From a virus, in IMG/VR virus record IMGVR_UViG_3300021960_000486, positions 1 to 24,553 of that record: a stretch of DNA of 24,553 nucleotides; one strand, given 5' to 3'. Shown here in pieces: positions 1 through 7,892 of the stretch; position 1 is the stretch's first letter; the number at the start of each line of letters is the position of its first letter. The translations under genes and the position numbers were made by a program. The notes under the pieces were generated by a model. It was not told the DNA's origin. It was given only the letters and a program-made list of their open reading frames with translations, and ran no database searches.

Positions 1-756
1 GCCCTCTACACCTGCACCCTTACCACCCTCGACAAGAGTTCTCTTAAACGCTCCTGCGTCTATTGGTTTCAGCAACTTACCAACAATAAAGTAATCAGCC
101 ACGAACTCACTAGCCAAGTTTGCTGCAGTGGCACCGATTGCGTTTCTTAGATTTACTTCGCCGCCTGCTTCACGCTGTTTTTCTATGGCTTCCGCAAGGA
201 GTTCAGGCGCAGCCATAGCTGTTGTATAGCCAGTTGCAGCCGCACGTCCAAAGGGGCCACCTACCAGTGTACCTACTGTTTGTATGGCTAAATCTTTTGC
301 CTCAGAGCCTATCTGCTCACCCGCAAAACTTGCTGCTGTGCCAACACCTTGAATATCTCTAAACCCAACGGATGGGTCTTCAGCCTCAAGCCTAGCAAGC
401 TCCGCTTCCGCAGCTTCTTGCTTTGCTCTTGCCTCTTCAGCATCAAATCCAAGAAGTCTTCCGATGCCTGTGTCTGCAAGTGCTTCCTGAACAACACCAA
501 AAGAACGCTGTCTTTGAAATGGTTGAGACTCAAAGCCGCGCATAAACGCAGTCTTATCCTGCTCTTCTGCTTCAGCTAGTGGGTCTTGGCCTTGGGTGCC
601 ACCAAATCTACTCTGGATAAACTGATCAACACCTAGTTCTTTTTGAACTAAGAACTGATCTATTCTTTGCTGCTCTTCTGGAGTTGGCTGATCGCCCGAA
701 ATGTTTACAGAATACGTTCTACCGTACCTTGGCCCCTGTACTTGGATAACACCCAT
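1..756 (-). CDS. Large internal virion (ejection) protein, N-terminal part, cut by window edge
   Basis: The frame is open from an ATG at 756 to the window edge, giving 252 residues with no stop; the C-terminus lies outside. GGAGG six bases before the ATG supports the start, 14 bases after the preceding gene's stop. It opens MGVIQVQGPRYGRTYSVNIS. Residues about 105-130 are rich in Ala, Glu and Arg and look coiled-coil-like. The following stretch (about 135-200) is rich in Gly, Ala and Thr, with weakly hydrophobic helical segments. No catalytic motif is visible in this part. It is the last gene here of a run of low-complexity virion proteins. In podoviruses that position after the lysis genes often holds a very large protein ejected with the DNA. 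The role is inferred from position and composition; a long tail-associated enzyme is an alternative. Confidence 0.6.
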   Translation of the reverse strand, partial: MGVIQVQGPRYGRTYSVNISGDQPTPEEQQRIDQFLVQKELGVDQFIQSRFGGTQGQDPLAEAEEQDKTAFMRGFESQPFQRQRSFGVVQEALADTGIGRLLGFDAEEARAKQEAAEAELARLEAEDPSVGFRDIQGVGTAASFAGEQIGSEAKDLAIQTVGTLVGGPFGRAAATGYTTAMAAPELLAEAIEKQREAGGEVNLRNAIGATAANLASEFVADYFIVGKLLKPIDAGAFKRTLVEGGKGAGVEG

Positions 757-770
757 TTATAGCCTCCAGA

Positions 771-2840
771 TTAAGACGTAACATCTGCGTCTATAACACC
801 AGTTTTTATTCTAGAAGTATATAGATCATTCAGCTCAGAAAGTATTGCCGCAATATCAGGAGATATTTTTGATGGATCGTTTCCTATAACTTCACCTGAT
901 AGATCATCCTTAATTGCGCTCTGATTTTCTGCGATTTTTCCGTAATAATCCAAAGCAGCATTTATTTCAGACAAGGAAGCTGTCTTAGGGATAGACCTTT
1001 TGCCAAGCGATGCCTGACGATACGCCGCCAAGTCCTTAGCGGATTGTATTTTCTGCTGCGCACCAAGAAGTCCAAGTATATCTTTGTCGTATTGGCTACG
1101 TGATTTCTGCATTGCACCAAGACCTGCAAGCCCCGCCTCACCTAACGCACCACCCAATGTTGGATTCTTGGATGACATCAATGCCATACCTGTCTGGGCA
1201 AGTGCCAACCACTTATCAGCTTCTGCACTCTTCTCACGATCAGCAAGCATCTTCTCAATACGAGATTCAATAGAACCAAATCCTGCACCACCGCGTGGAG
1301 TTGTCGGCTTATTGTCTCCACCACCGTCACCATCACCGCCGCCATCGCCATCATCTTTAACTGCAGGTGTTCCAAATCCACGAAGCTTTTCTTGCTCAAC
1401 AAATTCTTCAATGCCGCTTGTTGTAACTGGCAGTGACAATGCGGCAGCTACCTGTTCTGCTTGCTCTGATGGAGTCTTAGCTTCTTCTGTTACCTGATCT
1501 GGGGTAGAAACATCTATAGTTGGCCGACCTTCATTAGGCATAGGTATGCCGACATCAACGCCTTCAGATGAAGAGCCTGTACCAGTGAACTCATCAGCGA
1601 CTGGAATGCTGCGCAAGAAGTTGGCAACCTCACTTAATTTTTCGTTTGGTGTCTTTCCGCTGACCACTCCAGGAAGTGAATCAAGTAAGTCGGGTGTTAA
1701 ATCAATAGACTCTTGAGTAATTTCATCTACGCGGAAACTTGGATCAGGAACCATAGTAGGATCAGCAAAGTCCACATCTGGTCTAACCATGCCAGTTGTT
1801 CGAGCAGCCCTGCGCATCAGGTCTACCTCAGAGAGAGGTGCAGGTGCAGATGCATCAAAGTCTACAGCCTTATTGCCGCTCATCTCAGATACCATATCTG
1901 CCAAAGGCACAGCACCTGCCAGTCTGGCAAGCTCCAGTTGAGCATCTTCTTCAGTTCTCTGATCTTCACTTGCAAATCTAGGGTCTACGTTAGGAAGGAA
2001 GCCTTGTGATTCAATATTGGATTGCATTGGGCTTAACGGCATGTAGCTCATTACATCGGCACCCTCACCACCAGAAGGAATGCCTTTCATGACACTCATG
2101 TCTGGTCTGTACTCATCCATAAATGCACGACCAAGCGGATCAAGACTTGCTATGCCACCAACACTAGGGTCTTCTCTTGTACCTGCTGCTTGTCTCTGCT
2201 GAAGGCTTCTGCGGATAGGGTCATCTGCAGCATAGGCCATAGGATCGAGGTCTACTTGAGACAAGGATGTCAGTTGCGTCTGGGCATTAGCGCCAGAAAC
2301 TTGTGAAGAATCTAAACCAGAAAGAACACGCGATCTTTGATCCACAGGAATATATCTTATTGCTCTTGCTGCTTCACTAGCAGACTTGAAGTCAGGATAA
2401 ATTCCTGTTCCCGAAACTCTTTCACCATCTTGAACAAGGATATACGTGCCATCTTGACCAGTAGGCTGCGCAGATATTGCGCCACCCTGCTGCATCTTAA
2501 CAACGCCACCATCAGCCATCATCTGTGGTGCCTGTGTCGGTTGGACTGGCGCTGACATTCCCATACCTGTGTTTTGTGCAATTGAACTATTTGGGTTCAT
2601 TGCCTTAGACACCTGCATGATTCCCTCTTGTGGCGCACCTGCTGCAGTGACGACCTCTTCTGCTACGGTCTTCATGTCTGCGTTTTGCTGACGCTGATAA
2701 TCATCACGCATACGCTTACGGCGTTTTAGTTCACTCAGGACAAGAAACTGTGGTGCAGTACCTGTCGGCATCTGCATCTCTTTCATTAGTGCGTTGTCTG
2801 GTAAGTCTTTTAAGCTGTCCTGAATCTCAATTATGTTCAT
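771..2840 (-). CDS. Putative internal virion / ejection protein with Asp-Gly run
   Basis: 689 residues. The ATG shares a base with the TAA of the upstream gene (TAATG at 2840). The N-terminus (about 1-50) is a charged helical segment with PDNALMKEMQMPTG and a basic patch KRRKRMRDD, a type of N-terminus I associate with marine podophage virion proteins. Around residue 110 comes MADGGVVKMQQGG, a short motif also seen as YADGG..MQEGG in the protein at 4619-5719. The middle is low-complexity and Asp/Pro/Ser-rich. Residues 496-510 are almost only Asp and Gly (DDGDGGGDGDGGGDN), which could bind calcium. Residues about 530-600 contain a Gly/Ala/Leu-rich hydrophobic segment (LGGALGEAGLAGLGAM) that might insert into membranes. 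No enzyme motif is seen. An internal or ejected virion protein is the best guess from context. Confidence 0.6.
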   Translation of the reverse strand: MNIIEIQDSLKDLPDNALMKEMQMPTGTAPQFLVLSELKRRKRMRDDYQRQQNADMKTVAEEVVTAAGAPQEGIMQVSKAMNPNSSIAQNTGMGMSAPVQPTQAPQMMADGGVVKMQQGGAISAQPTGQDGTYILVQDGERVSGTGIYPDFKSASEAARAIRYIPVDQRSRVLSGLDSSQVSGANAQTQLTSLSQVDLDPMAYAADDPIRRSLQQRQAAGTREDPSVGGIASLDPLGRAFMDEYRPDMSVMKGIPSGGEGADVMSYMPLSPMQSNIESQGFLPNVDPRFASEDQRTEEDAQLELARLAGAVPLADMVSEMSGNKAVDFDASAPAPLSEVDLMRRAARTTGMVRPDVDFADPTMVPDPSFRVDEITQESIDLTPDLLDSLPGVVSGKTPNEKLSEVANFLRSIPVADEFTGTGSSSEGVDVGIPMPNEGRPTIDVSTPDQVTEEAKTPSEQAEQVAAALSLPVTTSGIEEFVEQEKLRGFGTPAVKDDGDGGGDGDGGGDNKPTTPRGGAGFGSIESRIEKMLADREKSAEADKWLALAQTGMALMSSKNPTLGGALGEAGLAGLGAMQKSRSQYDKDILGLLGAQQKIQSAKDLAAYRQASLGKRSIPKTASLSEINAALDYYGKIAENQSAIKDDLSGEVIGNDPSKISPDIAAILSELNDLYTSRIKTGVIDADVTS

Positions 2841-4204
2841 TACTGTAGACCTTTATATAGACCAAGTGCTGATATCCCTGCTCCAAGAGCCTGTTGTACT
2901 GGATTGTAAGCCGCAAAGCGTTGCTGCTCCACATCTGGAGTTACTGGTACGCCGCGTAGAATACCTGCATATCGTTCGTACTGACTGATCGGATAGTCAC
3001 GCTGACGCACAAAGTCTTCATATTTTAGGTCAAGAAGTGCCTGATCCTCTGCACGTATGCCGCCGCCAAGAGCTTCTAGTAGCTGCGCATTCTGGATGTC
3101 TGCTGCACGGCCCCGCTCACCAATACCCATGAGTCCAGTGCCAAGACTTGCAAGATTCCCTGCGCCAGTGCCAAGCGCATTATAAGCATCAAGACCAAAA
3201 CCTGAACCGTACTGGCGAGAAGCTTCTTCGGCAGCTTGTATTCTTGCGAGTTCTGCTGCCTCAGCCGCTTGCAATCTACCTCGTTCCGCTGCAGTGGCAC
3301 CCTCGTATCTGCCAAGCTCGCCCGCAGCACCCAGTTGTGTTCTAGCTAACTCACCTGCCTCGCCAGTCTGAACTCTACCAAGCTCACCCGCCCGACCTGC
3401 TTGTACCCGTGCAAGTTCAGCAGCCTTATCTTTTTCTGCCGCCATACGTGCTGCACGATCTGATTCAAACTGACCAGCCGCTTGTTCATATGCGGACTGC
3501 AATCCTCTGGCTTCTATATCCTGTAACTGCTCATTCATAGACCTGCTTGCTAAAGCTTCTGTAACTGCAGCGCGAGACCCACCAAATGCACCTTCGCTTA
3601 CAGCTTGAGCAGCGCGTTGGTTTGCTTGACGCGCATAATCTTCTTGCGCACTTTGCTTTTGTCTCTCAACAACAGCTTGCATGTAGGGAGACATGTATTG
3701 CTCAACAGCTTCACCAATGAACTGTTGTGGCTCCTCAAACTCATACTCATTGTAATTAGCCATACGGAAATCAGAGTATGGGTCAAACTTAGCTTGAGAA
3801 AACTCAGTCTCTTGAAAGCCGCCATAAGGATCAAACTGACCTGTCTGATAGTCAGCTAAACCACTAATCCCTGCAAGTGCATCCCTTTGATAACCAAGAG
3901 CATCCATTCCAGCACCAACGGCCTGTCGCATTCCTGGGATTCCAGCGCCCGTAATATTCCTAATCATATCACGAGAAGCCATGATATCTTGATAGTCACC
4001 TGATCTGGCTAAACGCTCACCTTCATATGGTTGATAGGTTGATTCACCCGCTAAGTCTCCATAGCGTTCTGGATCGTCTGGGTAGAACGGCATAGTTGCC
4101 TCTTCGGCACCCTGAAGAAGCCTGCGAAAATACGGGTCAGCATATTCAGGCAGGTTTGTTGTTCTTTGAGTGGTATCTGTTGGTGTTGATCCGCCCTTGC
4201 CCAT
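2840..4204 (-). CDS. Putative internal virion protein with hendecad (11-residue) repeats
   Basis: 454 residues, ATG at 4204, one base after the preceding stop, with GGAG upstream. The N-terminus is polar (MGKGGSTPTDTTQRTTNLPE) and followed by an aromatic, acidic region with several DPY/YxEYEFEEP segments (about 125-160). Residues about 170-340 are predicted by eye to be a long Ala/Glu/Gln/Arg helix. Within it, residues 261-326 are six consecutive 11-residue repeats of the form A(A/G)E(L/R)(A/G)RxQxxx. The C-terminal third is Gly/Leu-rich and ends in a short hydrophobic stretch. The composition resembles proteins stored in podovirus heads that form the DNA-ejection channel. There is no catalytic signature. 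The call rests on composition and neighbours, not on a recognised family. Confidence 0.6.
   Translation of the reverse strand: MGKGGSTPTDTTQRTTNLPEYADPYFRRLLQGAEEATMPFYPDDPERYGDLAGESTYQPYEGERLARSGDYQDIMASRDMIRNITGAGIPGMRQAVGAGMDALGYQRDALAGISGLADYQTGQFDPYGGFQETEFSQAKFDPYSDFRMANYNEYEFEEPQQFIGEAVEQYMSPYMQAVVERQKQSAQEDYARQANQRAAQAVSEGAFGGSRAAVTEALASRSMNEQLQDIEARGLQSAYEQAAGQFESDRAARMAAEKDKAAELARVQAGRAGELGRVQTGEAGELARTQLGAAGELGRYEGATAAERGRLQAAEAAELARIQAAEEASRQYGSGFGLDAYNALGTGAGNLASLGTGLMGIGERGRAADIQNAQLLEALGGGIRAEDQALLDLKYEDFVRQRDYPISQYERYAGILRGVPVTPDVEQQRFAAYNPVQQALGAGISALGLYKGLQ
3227..3424 (-). repeat. Six tandem 33-bp units encoding 11-residue helical repeats
   Basis: The gene at 2840-4204 encodes, at residues 261-326, AAELARVQAGR, AGELGRVQTGE, AGELARTQLGA, AGELGRYEGAT, AAERGRLQAAE and AAELARIQAAE. 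The spacing is exact, with no insertions between units. Third codon positions differ between copies, so the repetition is far clearer in protein than in DNA. An 11-residue periodicity fits an extended amphipathic helix or right-handed coiled coil. Confidence 0.85.
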
Positions 4205-4205
4205 C

Positions 4206-4619
4206 TTATAACTCCATACGGTAAGCTATGTATTCAGGATAAAAACCATATTTCTTCAAAGCTCTACCCCAACCTTTTCTGCCGTAGCCTTCTAGATGAC
4301 TACATCCTAACTCATTTGCATACTTACGCATAGTCTCAACTAATTGATCCTGCCATTCATTCATGCGCGTTCCGCCTACCCAGTCTAAGGCCAAGGCTCT
4401 TCGTTGAGGATATTCAATAAGTCTTGTCGTAAAGGCAGCGATTACATCATCCTGCTCGTCTATGACAACCCATAAAGCATAAGTGCCGTTGTAAGTTAAA
4501 TCCAATATATCTATTGTAGTCGATCTATCTTTTACGGTAGCTACGCTTTTCTCTAATACCCTAGCAACGTCCTTCCATACATGACCTACTGCCTCTGTTG
4601 GCACCAAGCTTACTCTCAC
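4206..4619 (-). CDS. Small virion-associated protein, possible GNAT-like fold
   Basis: 137 residues with a GTG start at 4619 (MRVSLVPTEAVGHVWKDV) whose G is the last base of the preceding TAG stop, so translation is probably coupled. The order is a helix, then strands with LWVVIDEQDDVIAAFTTRLI, then GGTRMNEW and a C-terminal block GCSHLEGYGRKGWGRALKKY ending FYPEYIAYRMEL. The last part looks like the acetyl-CoA-binding and C-terminal region of GNAT acetyltransferases. Similar proteins of about 140 residues sit next to internal virion proteins in T7-like and marine podophages, where enzyme activity is not established. I infer a small internal or head-tail virion protein with a GNAT-like, perhaps inactive, fold. 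Confidence 0.55.
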   Translation of the reverse strand: MRVSLVPTEAVGHVWKDVARVLEKSVATVKDRSTTIDILDLTYNGTYALWVVIDEQDDVIAAFTTRLIEYPQRRALALDWVGGTRMNEWQDQLVETMRKYANELGCSHLEGYGRKGWGRALKKYGFYPEYIAYRMEL

Positions 4620-5719
4620 TATCCCACCATTTGTTGAAGTTTCTTCGGAGCTTCCTCTTCGGCACGGTTAACAATATCAAGGAACCCACCACCGTATGCC
4701 TTCTCTAAAGCATCAGTGGTCTTCTTCCTCAAAACGAACTCCCCATCAGACAAGAGTACATCTTGCTCCCCCTCAAGTGTAGCAGGAACCATATCGTCTA
4801 CACCAGAACCATCTCCTGGGCCACGAACCATTCCCTTCTCACCTTCCTCAAAACGAGCGACAGTGTCATCTAGTTCTCCCGACTGCACTCGCCCGACAAG
4901 ATCGCGTAGTGCATCCTCGCCGTACTTCTGAACAAACATAGCAAGTGCTATCTCTGGCTGCTCAGACATTCCTTTAATTGCTTCGATAGCCTCAACGATG
5001 ACATCCTTTTCGTTCATGCCATTGGATTCCATCATTTCATCTATTTCAGCTTCGCCACCTTCTTGCATGTACCGCAATCCCATCAAGCCACCATCTGCAT
5101 AGTAGTATGGATACTTTGGCTCATAGTCTTCTGGGCGTGGTGGCCTCTGATAACTGAAGTAGTTTGCTTCACCAGTGCCGTCAGCCTCAGCGTCAGGGTT
5201 ATATGTGCGGATCATTGGGTTCGGCATGGGTGGGGGATTCTCATCCCGCTTCTTATTCTTCATCTGATCTTGCATTTGAGAAGCATCTGAGTAGACCTGC
5301 CCCATATATGCACCAGATAACAACCCAGGCTGCATAGCACCAGCCGCTGCGTTTTGAAGGTTAAGACCCCCAAGAGATTCAACATTTGTCGGAAGACCCT
5401 GCAAGAACTTAGACCCATCAATAGTCCCTGGGATGTTCTGTGTTATTGGAGTTGACGTTGCCATTTTGTCTACAAAAGTGGATTCTCCAGCACCGCCGCC
5501 ACCCATAGAGCCAAGAACCTTAGCACCCAAGCCTGCTGCTAAACCTGTTTTAAGCCCCTCTCCCAAGTCCCCTGTCTGTATAAGAGAGCCAAGACCAGCA
5601 CCTAAACCACTAAGCATTGGAGCAGACATGCCACCTAAAAAAGTACCAAGCGTACCCGTAAGCATTCCAGAACTAGCTAAAGCGGGTAGTCCCATACTGA
5701 GCAAGAAAGGTAGAACCAT
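4619..5719 (-). CDS. Putative internal virion protein with Gly/Ala hydrophobic N-terminus
   Basis: 366 residues from ATG at 5719, chosen over a TTG four codons upstream because GGAG lies seven bases before the ATG. Residues 1-75 are hydrophobic and Gly/Ala/Leu-rich (MVLPFLLSMGLPALASSGML then GLGAGLG, GLAAGLGAKVLG), suggesting membrane insertion or tight packing. Residues 160-205 are Pro/Tyr-rich. YADGGLMGLRYMQEGG at 207-222 resembles a motif in the protein at 771-2840. Residues 225-295 are acidic and helical. Residues about 299-347 hold a compact pattern with GPGDGSGVDDMVPATLEGE, then LLSDGEFVLR and YGGGFLDIV, a pattern I recognise from phage virion proteins without a known function. The next gene overlaps by one base. 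A palindrome (5731-5748) sits just upstream of the ribosome binding site. Confidence 0.6.
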   Translation of the reverse strand: MVLPFLLSMGLPALASSGMLTGTLGTFLGGMSAPMLSGLGAGLGSLIQTGDLGEGLKTGLAAGLGAKVLGSMGGGGAGESTFVDKMATSTPITQNIPGTIDGSKFLQGLPTNVESLGGLNLQNAAAGAMQPGLLSGAYMGQVYSDASQMQDQMKNKKRDENPPPMPNPMIRTYNPDAEADGTGEANYFSYQRPPRPEDYEPKYPYYYADGGLMGLRYMQEGGEAEIDEMMESNGMNEKDVIVEAIEAIKGMSEQPEIALAMFVQKYGEDALRDLVGRVQSGELDDTVARFEEGEKGMVRGPGDGSGVDDMVPATLEGEQDVLLSDGEFVLRKKTTDALEKAYGGGFLDIVNRAEEEAPKKLQQMVG

Positions 5720-5730
5720 AACAATCTCCA

Positions 5731-5748
5731 AAAGTTCAATTGAACTTT
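5731..5748. promoter_or_regulatory. Perfect 18-bp palindrome AAAGTTCAATTGAACTTT
   Basis: The 18 bases read the same on both strands. They lie in the 41-base gap between the endolysin stop (5761-5763) and the ATG at 5719, directly upstream of GGAG. The central 14 bases AGTTCAATTGAACT match two other copies in the window (20810-20823 and 24494-24507) at all but the two central W positions. No T-run follows on the minus strand, so it is not a typical intrinsic terminator. It may be an operator, a promoter-associated element or an RNA processing site; the sequence does not decide. Confidence 0.5.
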
Positions 5749-5760
5749 AACACTTATCCT

Positions 5761-6243
5761 CTAAACGATCAATTCAAAGTGAGGCCCGTCAATAAACGGA
5801 CGCTTACCCTGTGATCTACGTAGGTCAACATATGCATTCATCGCGTCTTCCATTGTGCCATCCCACTCACGAATATCGAACGGATACCCATGACCTTCGA
5901 CAGCCCAAGCTGCGCCCCAACATACACCGACACCAACTTCTTCAGCCCCGCGTTTCATCGCGTCAGCTATCTCATCATACAGATTTAACTCCCAACGCCC
6001 TGCAGGAGTCATTGATCCATCGTAGGCCATTAGGTCAACTGCCACACCGTCTAGGTGCTTGGACTTCATAGTCTTTGACGCACCCTTTGCTACCAATGCA
6101 CGTTGCTCTTCGATGGTTCTGAGTCCACAGATAACAGAGAAGTCTTGCTTCGACTGACCTATAGCCGCACGGACAACTGCTTGCATGCGCTCATCAACAC
6201 CTTCTAGCTTCTGTACGCTACGATTTCCTAGTTTATACGGCAT
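5761..6243 (-). CDS. Endolysin: M15-family L-alanyl-D-glutamate-type peptidase
   Basis: 160 residues, the usual size for a single-domain phage M15 endolysin that cleaves peptide cross-links in peptidoglycan at lysis. The zinc-binding motif SxHxxGxAxD is intact as SKHLDGVAVD (His63, Asp70), and the last ligand lies in the C-terminal GPHFEL (His155, with Glu157). ICGLRTIEEQRALVAKG (38-54) is the conserved lead-in strand and helix that usually carries an Arg and a Gln. There is no signal peptide, so export would need a holin, and two candidate holin genes lie directly upstream. The start overlaps the holin-like gene's stop as TAATG. All expected metal ligands are present. The exact bond cut (L-Ala-D-Glu or D-Ala) cannot be told from sequence alone. 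Confidence 0.88.
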   Translation of the reverse strand: MPYKLGNRSVQKLEGVDERMQAVVRAAIGQSKQDFSVICGLRTIEEQRALVAKGASKTMKSKHLDGVAVDLMAYDGSMTPAGRWELNLYDEIADAMKRGAEEVGVGVCWGAAWAVEGHGYPFDIREWDGTMEDAMNAYVDLRRSQGKRPFIDGPHFELIV

Positions 6244-6629
6244 TACTTTCTCCCAAAAAACTTAGTTGCTGAACGAATACCAAAGCTGGCAGCGACGATA
6301 ACGCCCAATGTATACTGATACCAGTCTGGCATGACCTCTAATGCTGAGAACCCCTCAGATGTTATTGTGCGCCCCCATTCCCCACAAAAGCTGAGTATCA
6401 ATGGGATGCTAAATAAGATAGTGAGCCACTCGTCCTTCCAAGAGTTCTGAGAACCCTGTGCCATCAGACGCTCCCAGTCGGCTTCTGACGTAGCGGCACT
6501 TTTCATTATGGTCGCTTTCGCTTCCGCCTCTACGAGCTTGAGGTTTGCCGATGCAGCCTGTGCATCAGCCTTACCTTTTAGCCATCCGCCTGCTAACTCA
6601 GTTAGCGGCCCTATCAGAGCTTGCAACAT
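6243..6629 (-). CDS. Holin of the GTA_holin_3TM type
   Basis: 128 residues from ATG at 6629. An upstream in-frame ATG would add 24 residues, but AAGGAG lies seven bases before 6629, so the shorter start is preferred. It overlaps the end of the 75-residue gene by 32 bases in another frame. Residues 1-20 (MLQALIGPLTELAGGWLKGK) are amphipathic. Residues 21-65 form a charged helix. Membrane segments are seen at about 67-82 (EWLTILFSIPLILSFC) and 105-119 (YTLGVIVAASFGIRS). The pattern with SWKDEWLT and PDWYQYTLGVIVAASFGIRS fits the family Pfam calls holin of 3TMs for gene-transfer release. It would form the membrane lesion that frees the endolysin encoded immediately downstream (TAATG at 6243). 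Confidence 0.8.
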   Translation of the reverse strand: MLQALIGPLTELAGGWLKGKADAQAASANLKLVEAEAKATIMKSAATSEADWERLMAQGSQNSWKDEWLTILFSIPLILSFCGEWGRTITSEGFSALEVMPDWYQYTLGVIVAASFGIRSATKFFGRK

Positions 6630-6825
6630 TCTTGCTCTCCTTACCCATCCAGATACCAAAGCACCCTGTAAGCGCACCCATACACACGGATACAAGCCCA
6701 CTCTGCTGCACTGTCGGGTCAGGTAGACCCATATACCAGTGAACCGCTTGGTAGGTTAAGATTGTGACAACCAACATCATAAGTCTGGGGAATATTTTAT
6801 AGTCATCAATAATTGTAGCTGGCAT
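6598..6825 (-). CDS. Small two-TM membrane protein, candidate second holin or antiholin
   Basis: 75 residues. The ATG at 6825 overlaps the upstream stop as TAATG. Two hydrophobic segments are visible, about 13-33 (PRLMMLVVTILTYQAVHWYM) and 43-60 (GLVSVCMGALTGCFGIWM), followed by a short polar tail KESKNVASSDRAAN. Size and topology match small phage holins, and it lies in a lysis cassette directly before the GTA_holin_3TM-like gene and the endolysin. The downstream gene's ribosome binding site and start are inside its coding end, so the two are probably co-translated. It could be the true holin, an antiholin or a different membrane protein; sequence alone does not choose. I see no spanin pair nearby. 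Confidence 0.65.
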   Translation of the reverse strand: MPATIIDDYKIFPRLMMLVVTILTYQAVHWYMGLPDPTVQQSGLVSVCMGALTGCFGIWMGKESKNVASSDRAAN

Positions 6826-7892
6826 TACATAGACCCTTTACCGCCGAACCTAGACCCCATCATACCCAAGCCCATCTGGGGTGTTGTAGGTTGTGGCATC
6901 TGACCACCGCCCTTACCACCAAACGGAGAAGGTCTTTGCATGGGTGAATACATTGGCTGTTGTGGCCTTGTCATGCCGCCACCCTTGCCACCTAAAGCTG
7001 GAAGCCCACCGCCATAGAAAGGAGGTCTTTGCATAGGTGGTTGAGGGAAGAAAGGTCTCTGCATAGGTGGTTGAGGCGGGAATGGCATGAACGGTTGCCG
7101 ACCTGGGTCTAACTGCTGACCCATCTGTGGGGGTGGGAACATCACAGCAGGACGCGCAACATTTTGGTTCATTTGATCGAACCTACTCTGTGCCATTTGC
7201 CGATCATACATTGCTTGCCTCATAGGGTCTGGCCCAGCAGCCATGCCACCAGCACCAGTGCCTCTGGTTGGGTCTGCACCCATCTGGTCTTGAGGAGCTT
7301 CCTGTGTTGGTAAACCAACTGCACCTTTTAGTATCTGCTCTGCACCCGCTTGGTCGCCTGTCTTTGAAAGATATTCACGAGCATCATTGGATTTCAAAGA
7401 TGTATCTTCAAGACCAGCACTTGCCTTCAGCATTGCCATGCCTTCTGCCGCTCTACCTTGCTGTATAAGTTCTCTTGCACGGGCAGCAGATGGCGGCTCT
7501 TGCGCAGGGGGTAAACCCATGCCGCCATAACCAGTGCCTTTAGTCGGGTCAAAACCCATTTGATTTGTAGGCGTTGGATTAAACATTTTCTGATATCTGT
7601 CGTAGCCGCTTCGCAAGATTCTTTCACTACTAGAGTTTGGCCCCATATCCCTTGGCAAAACCCCAGGATAGTTCCTGCTATATTCTTCAAATGACATCAT
7701 TTCGCCAGGGTTATCGCCCCTTTGAGGTGGGGCTGACTGAGGCCTATCACCTAACCAAATTGGGTTGGAAAGACGTGGTTCTTCTGGAACGCTACCGCGT
7801 CTAGGTGGATAGCCCCCTGGCCCCCGTAAAAATTGATTGCCAAACCTTCTATTCATGATTGGAACAACTGATCTGCCGAAAGACCTACCCAT
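6825..7892 (-). CDS. Proline/glycine/methionine-rich virion protein
   Basis: 355 residues, ATG at 7892 overlapping the zinc-ribbon gene's stop (TAATG). The N-terminus is basic (MGRSFGRSVVPIMNRRFGNQ). A short region with TPR-like look lies in the middle (ARARELIQQGRAAEGMAML and a following similar helix ending AEQILKGA). It is flanked by two near-identical linkers, MGFDPTKGTGYGGM and MGADPTRGTGAGGM. From about residue 235 on it is almost only Pro, Met, Gln, Phe and Gly, with repeated PPMQRP and FGGKGGG units, and looks disordered. No family is recognised with confidence. Its place between the tail-hub cluster and the lysis genes suggests a virion component, possibly packed in the head or tail; that is inference only. 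Confidence 0.55.
   Translation of the reverse strand: MGRSFGRSVVPIMNRRFGNQFLRGPGGYPPRRGSVPEEPRLSNPIWLGDRPQSAPPQRGDNPGEMMSFEEYSRNYPGVLPRDMGPNSSSERILRSGYDRYQKMFNPTPTNQMGFDPTKGTGYGGMGLPPAQEPPSAARARELIQQGRAAEGMAMLKASAGLEDTSLKSNDAREYLSKTGDQAGAEQILKGAVGLPTQEAPQDQMGADPTRGTGAGGMAAGPDPMRQAMYDRQMAQSRFDQMNQNVARPAVMFPPPQMGQQLDPGRQPFMPFPPQPPMQRPFFPQPPMQRPPFYGGGLPALGGKGGGMTRPQQPMYSPMQRPSPFGGKGGGQMPQPTTPQMGLGMMGSRFGGKGSM

Noticed and set aside
349-579. Plus- and minus-strand frames inside 1-756
   Set aside because: The continuous 252-codon minus frame from the ATG at 756 accounts for the region; the others are out-of-frame shadows.
635-649. Fourth copy of the palindrome
   Set aside because: The half-sites match (AGTTC/GAACT) but the centre is five bases rather than four and it lies inside a coding region, so it is probably chance.
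1084-1497. Plus-strand 137-codon frame with Pro/Ser-rich product
   Set aside because: It is antisense to the 689-residue gene, has the low-complexity composition expected of a shadow of Gly/Ala codons, and no ribosome binding site.
5720-5731. TTG start giving a 370-residue form of the 366-residue protein
   Set aside because: GGAG is correctly spaced for the ATG at 5719, and the TTG would overlap that site.
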